Below are positions 44,889-52,415 of a stretch of 64,000 nt of DNA, piece after piece. The DNA comes from Mediterraneibacter massiliensis. GTDB lineage: Bacteria; Bacillota; Clostridia; Lachnospirales; Lachnospiraceae. The notes beneath the pieces were generated by a model. That model saw only the letters and a program-made list of their open reading frames with translations, ran no database searches and was not told the DNA's origin. Numbering within the stretch: position 1 is the first letter of the stretch; every line of letters starts with the position of its first letter. The stretch lies in assembly GCF_001487105.1 (NCBI RefSeq), contig NZ_LN913001.1, positions 237,295 through 301,294 of the forward strand, given 5' to 3'. The translations under genes were made by a program, and so were the position numbers.

Positions 44889-44925
44889 TTGCAAAAAAAC
44901 TTAAAAGGTACTATAATGTATACAA
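44889..44925 (+). promoter_or_regulatory. Promoter and GntR-type operator of the second LarA operon
   Basis: TTGCAA (44889-44894), 17-base spacer, TATAAT (44912-44917). ATGTATACAA (44916-44925) overlaps the end of the -10 and repeats the TTGTATACAA core found in the importer promoter at 36220-36229. Confidence 0.82.
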
Positions 44926-44960
44926 CACATAATGCAATAGAGAGTACAATAGGAGGAAAC

Positions 44961-46244
44961 ATGAGAGAACGACAATTTGTGGCGGATTTAGTGAGTGACC
45001 AAAAGCTGCCGAAAATGTTCAAAGTAAGGCAGAAGTTTTTACGTAACAGTATAGATGTGAAAGAAATTCCGAACATTATTAAAGAGCTTCTTTCGGATGA
45101 AAAATTTTCGTCACAGATACGTCCGGGAATGCACATCGCGATCACGGCAGGGAGCAGAGGTGTTGCCAATGTGGATCTGACGACAAAATGTATTGTGGAT
45201 TTTGTGAAGGAGAAAGGTGCGGAACCTTTTATTGTACCTGCCATGGGAAGCCACGGAGGAGCTACGGCAAAAGGACAGAAAGCGATATTAGAAGGATATG
45301 GAATCACAGAAGAAGACATGGGGTGTCCGATTCGTTCCTCTATGGAAGTAAAGAAAATCGGTCTGACAGAAGATGGCAGGGAGGTATTTATTGACAAATA
45401 TGCGGCCGAGTCAGATGGCATTATCTTGGGATGCAGGATCAAACCGCATACCGCATTCCGGGGACCTTATGAAAGCGGCATTATGAAGATGATGGCAATC
45501 GGATTGGGAAAACAGCATGGTGCAGAAGTTTGTCATGAAGCCGGCTTTAAAAATATGGCGAAAAATGTTCCGTTATTTGGAAAAGCAATCATAAAAAATG
45601 CGCCCATCTTATTTGCTGTTCCGACTATTGAAAATGCCTATGACGAGACGTGCAAGATTGTTGCAGTAAATGCAGATGAAATTGAAGAAAAAGAGCCGGA
45701 TCTGTTAAAAGAGGCGGCTGCCAATATGCCTCGAATTCTTGTAGATAGCTGCGATGTGCTCGTAGTGGATCAGATTGGCAAAAACTTTAGCGGGGATGGT
45801 ATGGATCCTAATATAACCGGGACATTTTGTACTCCGTATGCTACCGGCGGCATACAAGCACAGCGCGTATGTGTTTTGGACTTAAGTCCGGAGACACATG
45901 GGAATGGGATTGGATTAGGGTATTCCAGTGCGACTACGAAAAGAGTGTTTGATAAACTAGATTTGGCATCTATGTATCCAAATGCAATTACCTGTACAGT
46001 ATTAGGCGGAGTCAGGATTCCGATCATCATGGAAAGCGACAGAGAGGCAATACAAGTATGTGTAAGAACCTGCAATGAAATAGATAAGGCATCTCCACGC
46101 ATTGTAAGGATCCCTAATAGTCTGCATATTGAGCATATCATGCTGTCAGAATCTTATTATGAAGAAGCTGTAAAAAATGAAAATATAGAAATCGAATCAC
46201 AGCCAGAGTATCTGCCTTTTGATGAGGATGGCAACCTCTGGTAA
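44961..46244 (+). CDS. LarA-superfamily (nickel-pincer racemase/epimerase) protein, copy 2
   Basis: A 427-residue DUF2088/LarA-type protein. MHIAITAGSRGVANVD and FIVPAMGSHGGATAKGQ (about 91-107) are the hallmark of a LarA subgroup distinct from copy 1; CRIKPHTAFRGPYESGIMKMMAIGLGKQHGAE carries the Lys and His residues expected near the pincer cofactor. Predicted reaction: inversion at C2 of a 2-hydroxy acid; a sugar acid is favoured by the two downstream genes (5-dehydrogenase-like and tagaturonate-reductase-like). ATG 44961 follows AATAGGAGGAAAC. Confidence 0.8.
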   Translation: MRERQFVADLVSDQKLPKMFKVRQKFLRNSIDVKEIPNIIKELLSDEKFSSQIRPGMHIAITAGSRGVANVDLTTKCIVDFVKEKGAEPFIVPAMGSHGGATAKGQKAILEGYGITEEDMGCPIRSSMEVKKIGLTEDGREVFIDKYAAESDGIILGCRIKPHTAFRGPYESGIMKMMAIGLGKQHGAEVCHEAGFKNMAKNVPLFGKAIIKNAPILFAVPTIENAYDETCKIVAVNADEIEEKEPDLLKEAAANMPRILVDSCDVLVVDQIGKNFSGDGMDPNITGTFCTPYATGGIQAQRVCVLDLSPETHGNGIGLGYSSATTKRVFDKLDLASMYPNAITCTVLGGVRIPIIMESDREAIQVCVRTCNEIDKASPRIVRIPNSLHIEHIMLSESYYEEAVKNENIEIESQPEYLPFDEDGNLW

Positions 46245-46281
46245 TAAATAAGAAGCATAAAAGGTCAGGAGGAAAACCAAA

Positions 46282-47340
46282 ATGAAAGCAATCAGAATCA
46301 ACGCACCAGGAGAAGTAGAAATTTGCGAGGTGGAAAAGCCGGTCAGAAAACCGGGAGAGGTTTTGCTGAAATTATTATACGGAGGAATCTGTGGAAGTGA
46401 TCTGGGCTCTTACAGAGGAACTTTTGCATACTTTGATTACCCGCGTATACCGGGACACGAATTCAGCGCAGAGATCGTTGAAATTGATGACAATGACAGA
46501 GGGTTGAAGCCGGGGATGATCGTAACCTGCAATCCATATTTTAACTGTACAACATGCTATAGCTGCAAACGAGGAATCGTCAATGCATGTATGAACAATG
46601 AGACAATGGGATGTCAGAGAGACGGCGCTTTTCAGGAATACATCACAATGCCGATCGAACGTGTCTATGATGGAAAAGGTCTTTCCCCAAAAGTATTAGC
46701 GGCGATCGAGCCATTCTGTATCAGTTATCACGGCGTGCAGAGAGCAGGTATCAACAAAGGGGATAAGGTACTGGTTGTCGGTTCCGGAACAATAGGTGTG
46801 TTGGCAGCAGTTGCAGCCAAAGCATTAGGCGGTGAGGTATATATCAGCGACGTACAGGCGCCGAAACTGGCATATGTGCAGGAACAGTTTGGTTTCGCCG
46901 GGACGATTTTAAATGATTCTCCTGAACATTTTACCGAGGCAGTGTCTGAGATCACAGGTACATATGAAGTGAATGGAAACGTACAGCCGAACGGTTTTGA
47001 CGTATGTATCGAAGCCGTAGGTCTGCCTTCTACTTTCCAGAATACGGTAGATGCGGCGGCATTTGGCGGAAAAGTTGTACTGATCGGCGTAGGCAAGAAG
47101 AATCTGGACTTTAACTTTACACTCTTACAGAAAAAAGAACTGAATGTTTTTGGCAGCAGAAACGCCTTGAAGAAAGATTTTATCGAACTGATCGATCTAG
47201 TAAAAGAAGGAAAGGCAGATCTGGAAAAAGTGATCACCAATGTATATCCTTTTGAGGAGGCGGCAAAAGCGTTTGCAGATTTCGATAAGAGCGGCGGCGA
47301 TATGCTGAAAGTTGTCATTGATTTTACAAATATAAAATAA
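46282..47340 (+). CDS. Zinc-binding alcohol dehydrogenase, L-galactonate/L-gulonate 5-dehydrogenase-like
   Basis: A 352-residue medium-chain dehydrogenase. Catalytic zinc: LYGGICGSDLG (Cys about 38) and GHEFSAE (His about 60); structural zinc: CTTCYSCKRGIVNAC (about 90-104). NAD fold at VLVVGSGTIGVLAAV. Related enzymes oxidise C5 of L-galactonate or L-gulonate to tagaturonate or fructuronate, which is exactly what the next gene product would reduce. AGGTCAGGAGGAAAACC precedes ATG. Confidence 0.85.
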   Translation: MKAIRINAPGEVEICEVEKPVRKPGEVLLKLLYGGICGSDLGSYRGTFAYFDYPRIPGHEFSAEIVEIDDNDRGLKPGMIVTCNPYFNCTTCYSCKRGIVNACMNNETMGCQRDGAFQEYITMPIERVYDGKGLSPKVLAAIEPFCISYHGVQRAGINKGDKVLVVGSGTIGVLAAVAAKALGGEVYISDVQAPKLAYVQEQFGFAGTILNDSPEHFTEAVSEITGTYEVNGNVQPNGFDVCIEAVGLPSTFQNTVDAAAFGGKVVLIGVGKKNLDFNFTLLQKKELNVFGSRNALKKDFIELIDLVKEGKADLEKVITNVYPFEEAAKAFADFDKSGGDMLKVVIDFTNIK

Positions 47341-47361
47341 ATAAAAAGAGGAGTTGTGAAA

Positions 47362-48849
47362 ATGGAAAAATTAAATTATCAAGTATTGGAAAAATCCGGT
47401 TACCAGGGGTATATACAAAAAGAGGCGCCGGAGAAAGTACTGCAGTTTGGAGAAGGAAACTTTTTAAGAGCATTTGTGGATTATTTCTTTGACTGCGCAA
47501 ATGAAAAGACAGACTGGAAAGGAAAAGGTGTACTTGTACAGCCTATCCCCCAGGGACTGACAGATCTGATCAATGAGCAGGAAGGATTGTATACTTTATA
47601 TCTGCGCGGAAGCGAAAAGGGACAGAAGGTAGACCAGAAACGTGTGATCTCCTTTGTAAACAGATGCATCAATCCATATGAAGACTTTGACGCTGTCATC
47701 AAAGCGGCATGCAGTGATGAGATGGAGTATATCGTATCGAATACAACAGAGGCAGGGATCGTATACGATCCGGAGAGCACATTTGAGCAGTGTCCTCCGA
47801 ACAGCTTCCCGGCTAAATTGACGAAGCTCTTGTATGAAAGATTTAAAGCAGGCAAGAAAGGTCTTGTGATCCTGAGCTGTGAATTGATCGATAATAATGG
47901 AAAAGAATTGGAAAAATGCGTGCTGCGTCATATTGATGACTGGAAGCTGGGCAATGCGTTTAAGAAGTGGATCGAGGAAGAGAATATTTTCTGTTCTACG
48001 TTAGTTGACCGTATCGTACCGGGCAGAATCAAAGACGCAGAAGAAGTTAAGAAAATGGAAGAAGAAAATGGGTATGCAGACGTACTGACAGATGTCGGAG
48101 AATGCTTTGGCGTATGGATCATTGAAGGACCGGCAGAATTAGAAGACCGCCTTCCATTTAAAAAGGCCGGATTAAATGTCCATGTTGTTCCGGATGTAAC
48201 TCCATACAAGAAAAGAAAAGTACGTATTTTGAATGGCGCGCATACAGGATTTGTGCTGGGCGCTTATCTTGCCGGCCAGGATATCGTAAGAGACTGTATG
48301 CATAATGAAACTATCAAAGGCTTCATGAATAAAATGCTGTATGATGAGATCATCCCGACACTGCCGTTAGATAAAAAAGATTTGATGGAATTTGCTTCCG
48401 CTGTGGAAGATCGTTTCAACAATCCTTTTGTAGATCATGAATTGATGAGCATATCCTTAAACTCTACTTCTAAGTGGAGAGCAAGAAATATGCCTTCCTT
48501 TACAGAATATATCAAAGAGAAAAAGAGCCTTCCGGTATGCCTGACTATGAGTCTGGCAGCGTATATCGCATTTTACAGCAATGACATCCAGGAGAGAACA
48601 GAGGATGGGCTGATCTGTAAACGTCCAAAGGGCAACACATATAAAGTACAGGATGACGCCTGGGCTTTGGACTTCTACTATGAACACAGAGCAGACAGCG
48701 CTGAAGACCTGGTACATGCGGTGCTCACCAATGAAAAAATGTGGGGAGAAGACTTAAGTAAGATCGAAGGTCTGGAGGCAAAAGTGACAGAGAATCTCAT
48801 GAAGATCCGTGAAGAGGGCGCAGAAGCAGCATACGCTTCTTGCCTGTAA
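47362..48849 (+). CDS. uxaB: Tagaturonate reductase-like (mannitol dehydrogenase family)
   Basis: A 495-residue NAD-dependent oxidoreductase. The N-terminal nucleotide domain starts VLQFGEGNFLRAFVDYFFD, and the catalytic K-x-x-x-x-N-x-x-H motif is in KKRKVRILNGAHTGF (about 285-299). Matches UxaB (D-tagaturonate to D-altronate) better than mannitol or fructuronate enzymes, though I cannot exclude UxuB-like use. A UxaA dehydratase is not in the window. ATG 47362 is 8 bases after GAGGAG; a GTG at 47356 is too close. Last gene of the operon. Confidence 0.85.
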   Translation: MEKLNYQVLEKSGYQGYIQKEAPEKVLQFGEGNFLRAFVDYFFDCANEKTDWKGKGVLVQPIPQGLTDLINEQEGLYTLYLRGSEKGQKVDQKRVISFVNRCINPYEDFDAVIKAACSDEMEYIVSNTTEAGIVYDPESTFEQCPPNSFPAKLTKLLYERFKAGKKGLVILSCELIDNNGKELEKCVLRHIDDWKLGNAFKKWIEEENIFCSTLVDRIVPGRIKDAEEVKKMEEENGYADVLTDVGECFGVWIIEGPAELEDRLPFKKAGLNVHVVPDVTPYKKRKVRILNGAHTGFVLGAYLAGQDIVRDCMHNETIKGFMNKMLYDEIIPTLPLDKKDLMEFASAVEDRFNNPFVDHELMSISLNSTSKWRARNMPSFTEYIKEKKSLPVCLTMSLAAYIAFYSNDIQERTEDGLICKRPKGNTYKVQDDAWALDFYYEHRADSAEDLVHAVLTNEKMWGEDLSKIEGLEAKVTENLMKIREEGAEAAYASCL

Positions 48850-48880
48850 GAGGAAAAAAAGAAAAGCTGATCAACGACAA

Positions 48881-48939
48881 AAAAGTAACCGTGATCCTTT
48901 GCTGTGGTAGAACACCACACTGGGGACGGTTACTTTTTT
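48881..48939 (+). terminator. Terminator after uxaB-like gene
   Basis: AAAAGTAACCGT (48881-48892) pairs with ACGGTTACTTTT (48926-48937) and runs into TTTTTT; a second small stem (GTGGT/ACCAC) lies inside. A relative of this hairpin ends the toxin locus at 49854-49896. Confidence 0.88.
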
Positions 48940-49004
48940 ATTGATTTATATATGCAATCAGAGAGGTTGGATCTGCGCTGCTGTATACTAAGATGAAAAG
49001 GCTT
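48930..49004 (-). pseudogene. Decayed holin-like toxin gene
   Basis: The minus strand has a 23-codon frame ending SLIAYINQ, with the same LIAYINQ tail, the same downstream terminator words and TTTATATATGC DNA as the intact toxin at 49887-49979. The hydrophobic core has been lost (polar ADPTS in the middle), and there is no ribosome binding site before its ATG. It looks like a dead copy. Confidence 0.5.
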
Positions 49005-49183
49005 TGCATATAGTTTTATTTTGCAAAAAATTTTAAAAAGATTTTGCCTAAAAGAGGGAATAAGCGATTGACGATTAATGTAGAGAGGATACGGAAACAA
49101 CTTATAGTGGAAGATGAGTAGAGATATACAATTTTATTGTTTTGTGATATTCTGTTTGTAAAAATAGTGTCAAAAGGGGGCGG

Positions 49184-49516
49184 ATGAAGGGTATGGACAA
49201 ACCGCTTATTTTAACAAAAGAGAATGCGCATAATGAAGTGGCTGAGATGACGGCATATCATCTTCAGGACTTGCGTATACTTGAAAAAATGCCGGCCTTA
49301 TGTAAATTAAATTTGGTAGGTGGAGAAGTATCTGATTTGTACCCATTAAAAAAATGCCCCAAACTGTATGCATTAAATCTCGAACTGACAAAAGTGGATA
49401 ACTTTTCTTCCTTACAGGAAATAAAGAGCATCCAATATTTAAAAGTTGCAGGTATACATAATCAAATGATACCTACGATTTCAAAGATGACCGGTTTGAA
49501 ACACTTGCAGGATTAA
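49184..49516 (+). CDS. Short leucine-rich-repeat protein or fragment
   Basis: A 110-codon frame with LRR-like periodicity (LQDLRILEKMPALCKLNLVGG, LKKCPKLYALNLELTKVDNFSSLQEIKSIQYLKVAG) that stops abruptly after about four repeats. GGGGGCGG precedes the ATG. It has no signal peptide, anchor or capping motif, so I suspect a truncated piece of a larger LRR protein. It sits in an AT-rich stretch full of other relics. Confidence 0.4.
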   Translation: MKGMDKPLILTKENAHNEVAEMTAYHLQDLRILEKMPALCKLNLVGGEVSDLYPLKKCPKLYALNLELTKVDNFSSLQEIKSIQYLKVAGIHNQMIPTISKMTGLKHLQD

Positions 49517-49572
49517 AACTAAAACATTTTAGCGTGACAAGCAGCTCCTTTTTCTTACATAGGGAAGCAAAT

Positions 49573-49607
49573 GTTGGTTTTATAGTTATCTAAAGGAATG
49601 AGATACT
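49573..49607 (+). repeat. Partial copy of the TTATAGTTATCTAAAGG repeat
   Basis: TTGGTTTTATAGTTATCTAA then AGGAATGAGA matches the start of the long repeats at 50896 and 52170; only about 33 bases are shared here. Confidence 0.65.
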
Positions 49608-49767
49608 ATTGAACTAATTTATATTGTGTTATAAGGTGTTGAAAAGCCTGAAAATACGGGGTTTTTAAATTCAATCGAAATGTAAAGTGTTATATATTTT
49701 TATGAGGATTTGCTCCGAATTTGACCGAAAGCAGTTTGGAATGTTTATACATTTACAAAGTTACATG

Positions 49768-49897
49768 TTTACAATGTGCTTAATGGGTGGTATATTATAG
49801 ATATAAATAAGGCACTACTGATAGTTGGTTAGTCCAAATTTGATAAAGTTACAAAAAAGTAACCGTATTCCTTTGGTCGGGGGCGGTTACTTTTTTG
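49768..49897 (+). ncRNA. Candidate antisense RNA of the type I toxin
   Basis: TTTACA (49768-49773), 17-base spacer and TATATT (49791-49796) predict a start near 49803. The RNA would run about 95 nt toward the toxin gene, end at the shared hairpin (49856-49897) and overlap the 3' end of the toxin mRNA by roughly 40 nt, the classic arrangement of convergent type I antitoxins. Confidence 0.55.
49854..49897. terminator. Bidirectional terminator shared by toxin and antisense RNA
   Basis: AAAAAAGTAACCG (49854-49866) and CGGTTACTTTTTT (49884-49896) form the stem, giving a T tract in both directions. The toxin stop codon (49887-49889) lies within it. Confidence 0.8.
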
Positions 49898-49979
49898 ATT
49901 GATTTATATATGCTATCAGAATCGTTACAACGATACTCAGTATCATTAGTACGATGGATAGGAGTTCAAAATCGCTCAT
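49887..49979 (-). CDS. Holin-like type I toxin (30 aa)
   Basis: The minus strand reads MSDFELLSIVLMILSIVVTI then LIAYINQSKK: a short polar head, one hydrophobic helix of about 20 residues and a basic tail, as in the putative holin-like toxin family (TxpA/BsrG/Fst-like). Overproduced, such peptides damage the membrane. AAAGGAGGGCTTGACTT precedes the ATG. A promoter (TTGTTA 50123-50118, TAAAAT 50100-50095, 17-base spacer) predicts an mRNA with a leader of about 108 nt. Missed by ORF callers because of its size. Confidence 0.72.
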   Translation of the reverse strand: MSDFELLSIVLMILSIVVTILIAYINQSKK

Positions 49980-50287
49980 AAGTCAAGCCCTCCTTTCCAA
50001 GATTTCCTGTAAGCAGGATTTCTATGTAATCAGAGGGTTCAGTCCCTCTGTTGAAGGACTAACCGCCTACCATTCTCATGTAGTGCCCTGTCTCATTTTA
50101 GCAAAATTTTTCTTTTATAACAATATTTCTTTTCAAATAATCCATTAAAAATTCTAAAGTATAGCGAAGTGATAGTGGGAACGATACTGTAGAAAATTTG
50201 ACTTTTTGAATAAGTTTCAAGTTATTGTTTTCAGGTGTAAGATTTTGAGAAAAATCTATACTATATAAATGAGAGGAGGTTGATAGA
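49980..50287 (-). promoter_or_regulatory. Toxin mRNA leader and promoter; no other gene seen
   Basis: The predicted toxin transcript starts near 50088. Its leader holds hairpins (AGAGGGACTGAACCCTCT at about 50030-50047; AAATCCTGCTTACAGGAAAT at about 50001-50022), typical of type I toxin mRNAs that fold to hide the ribosome site. The first bases GGCACTAC...GGTTAGTCC resemble the 5' end of the antisense RNA. Bases 50124-50287 contain nothing I can name. Confidence 0.55.
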
Positions 50288-50817
50288 TTGGTAGAAGATA
50301 GTAAAATTATTGATTTGTTTTTTATACGAAAGCAGGCACTTATAGAATTATCAGAAAAATATGGAATGGCGTGTGAGCGTATCGCAAGAAATATTTTAAA
50401 AAATCATCGTGATGTAGAGGAGCGTGTAAATGATACATACCTTGCTGTATGGAACACGATACCGCCCCAAAGCTCAAAGTCCTTACGGGCGTATATTTTC
50501 CGTATTATCTGAAACATATCTGCTGCGAAGTATCATGAAAATACGTGTATTAAGCGAAATAGTTACTATGATGTAGCATTGCAGGAATTGGAGGATTGTC
50601 TTATAGCCCCAACGACTGTTGAACAGGAAATAGAAGTAAATGAATTATCAAACTTAATCAACGATTTTCTTGAAACATTAGATAAAGAAAGTAGAATAAT
50701 GTTTGTTCGTCGTTATTGATATTCTGATAGTATTTCAGATATTGCGGAACGGTTTCAAATAAGTAATAACTATAGTTTAAAGAATAAAATCAACAGATAT
50801 TCCTTTAGAAAAATTTG
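50288..50817 (+). pseudogene. Sigma-70 family sigma factor pseudogene
   Basis: Frame-consistent remains of a phage/element-type sigma factor: IIDLFFIRKQALIELSEKYG, HRDVEERVNDTYLAVWNTIPP, ALQELEDCLIAP, NDFLETLDKESRIMFVRRY and SDSISDIAERFQIS. Two in-frame TGA codons interrupt it (about 50510 and 50718; the second stands where the family has Trp in RRYWY), and the C-terminal helix has drifted. The start is TTG/GTG after GAGAGGAGGTTGATAG. Its usual anti-sigma partner gene is absent. TGA is a normal stop elsewhere in the window, so recoding is unlikely. Confidence 0.75.
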
Positions 50818-50856
50818 ACCCGAATTTGACCAAAAGGCAGTCAGGGCAGATGTGGA

Positions 50857-51011
50857 AACAGCGAAAACCCGTTAACCTTTCGGCTAACGGGTTTTCGTTG
50901 GTTTTATAGTTATCTAAAGGAATGAGAGTAAAGTGCGGCACCTTTTATAGTGCCTATACTTTATGAGGGGGGAGATAGTTGCTTTATCAACTATCTGACT
51001 TTAGTATAAAG
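50857..51011 (+). repeat. Direct repeat, upstream copy
   Basis: About 155 bases: a hairpin (AAAACCCGTTA/TAACGGGTTTT), then TTTATAGTTATCTAAAGGAA, a GTAAAGTG..ACTTTA dyad, GAGGGGGGAGA and a GATAGTTG..CAACTATC hairpin. Closely matched by 52134-52295. The two copies bracket the fumarylacetoacetate-hydrolase gene in direct orientation. Confidence 0.75.
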
Positions 51012-51094
51012 CAAAATTATGTCAAAACTATGAGTAAAGTATAAAAGAAAACGAAAAAATATAAAATCGTTCTTAAGAATAGATGAATAAATTT

Positions 51095-52000
51095 TTAATC
51101 TACGATATTACACAATTTTCCGATCTTTTCGATCTCACAGATTACCTCATCTCCCTTGTTTAAAAATTTAGGCGGCGTATATCCCATGCCGGCGCCTGCG
51201 GGAGTTCCGGTTGCGATAATGGTTCCAGCCAGCAGAGTCATGCCGGAAGAAAGCTCTGCTATGATCTCGTCAATAGGGTGGATCAGGCGATCTGTACAGC
51301 TTTGCTGACGGGGTTCACCGTTGATACGAGAGGAAATATGCAGGATAGGCGGAAACGAGATTTCATCTGCCGTTACGATACAGGGCCCCATAGGCGCAAA
51401 GCCGTCCAGAGATTTTCCGAAGTACCATTGTTTATGGTCTACTTGCAGATCACGGGCGGAAACATCATTGAGGACAGTATAACCATAGATATACTGTGAC
51501 GCAGTGGCGGGGGTGATATCATGCGGCTTTACATTTTTGCAGTCCTTTCCGATAATGACGCCAAGCTCTGCCTCATAATCCAGGCTGTCTGTAAGGTCAG
51601 CATGAAGCGGGATACTATCTTTAGGACCGCTTGCAGTATGCGCACGTTTGCTGAAATATACTGCCTTTTCCTGTTTTACGATAAAGGCGTCTTTATGGAA
51701 GCGGGCGGATTCAACAGCATGCTCTGCATAATTGATTCTCAGGCATAAAATATCCTGTGCAGGATGGGGAATCGGCGCCATAAGATGCAGCGTATCCAGC
51801 TTCAGAGCAGACTGTGGGTTTGCTTTTTCAATGTTTATCAGGTTTAGCAACTGATCCAGAGGGACATGGCGGATCAGTTCGTTCATATCCGTATAAGGAA
51901 GACCGAAGCTTTCCAAGGACCAGAGCAAGTCCGGGAATTCTTTAAAGCCAATACCAATCTGAGGGGTTTGATCTGTGGAGCGGTAGGTATATAATTTCAT
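51095..52000 (-). CDS. Fumarylacetoacetate hydrolase-family protein
   Basis: A 301-residue FAH-fold hydrolase. Metal and catalytic motifs: SLDYEAELGVIIGK (Glu-x-Glu type, about 139-152), YTVLNDVSARDLQ, WYFGKSLDGFAPMGPC and the late GTIIATGTPAGAGMG. The family cleaves or hydrates 2,4-diketo and 2-keto acids, including 2,4-diketo-3-deoxy sugar acids, so it could close the sugar-acid pathway encoded upstream. Start ATG 52000 follows TTGGAGGCAAATTTT. Single gene with its own promoter and a TGTATACA dyad in the leader; bracketed by direct repeats. Confidence 0.85.
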   Translation of the reverse strand: MKLYTYRSTDQTPQIGIGFKEFPDLLWSLESFGLPYTDMNELIRHVPLDQLLNLINIEKANPQSALKLDTLHLMAPIPHPAQDILCLRINYAEHAVESARFHKDAFIVKQEKAVYFSKRAHTASGPKDSIPLHADLTDSLDYEAELGVIIGKDCKNVKPHDITPATASQYIYGYTVLNDVSARDLQVDHKQWYFGKSLDGFAPMGPCIVTADEISFPPILHISSRINGEPRQQSCTDRLIHPIDEIIAELSSGMTLLAGTIIATGTPAGAGMGYTPPKFLNKGDEVICEIEKIGKLCNIVD

Positions 52001-52052
52001 AAAATTTGCCTCCAAAAAATAATTTTGTATAGAGCAGAAGGCGGCTGCCTTC

Positions 52053-52109
52053 CTGTATACATACAGATAATGCTGCAACTATTTTATCAAAGTAGTTTAA
52101 GCAAGACAA
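52053..52109 (-). promoter_or_regulatory. Promoter and operator-like dyad of the FAH-family gene
   Basis: On the minus strand TTGTCT (52109-52104) and TAAAAT (52086-52081) are 17 bases apart. CTGTATACATACAG (52053-52066 on plus) lies at about +8 to +21 and contains TGTATACA, the core found in the importer and LarA promoters. Confidence 0.65.
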
Positions 52110-52133
52110 GAAGTTATTCTAAAAATTTGCCGA

Positions 52134-52295
52134 AACAGCGAAACCCCGTCAACCTTTCGACTGACGGGGCTCGTTGTTTTTATAGTTATCTAAAGGAATG
52201 AGAGTAAAGTGCGACACCTTGGGAACTCCCAAGATGTCTTTACTTTATGAGGGGGGAGATAGTTGTTTATCAACTATCTGATTCTTAGTATATAG
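52134..52295 (+). repeat. Direct repeat, downstream copy
   Basis: Matches 50857-51011: AACAGCGAAACCCCGTCAAC hairpin, TTTATAGTTATCTAAAGGAA, GTAAAGTGCGACACC, TTTATGAGGGGGGAGATAG and the GATAGTTG/CAACTATC hairpin. The hairpin stems differ between copies but stay paired. Bases 52296-52415 after it hold nothing recognisable. Confidence 0.75.
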
Positions 52296-52415
52296 AACAA
52301 ATGTGTCCAAAGTATGTTTAAATCCTAAAAGAAATAGAAAAATTATTAGAGAATTCTAAAATCCGGCAGGCACATTCCGAAATACAGATGCAGGAAATAC
52401 AGCGGATCGATCTGT

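Noticed and set aside
50288..50817. TGA read as an amino acid (recoding) in the sigma-like gene
   Set aside because: TGA works as a normal stop in intact genes here (for example the amidohydrolase and the small sporulation-operon gene), and no selenocysteine-type structure follows; decay is simpler.
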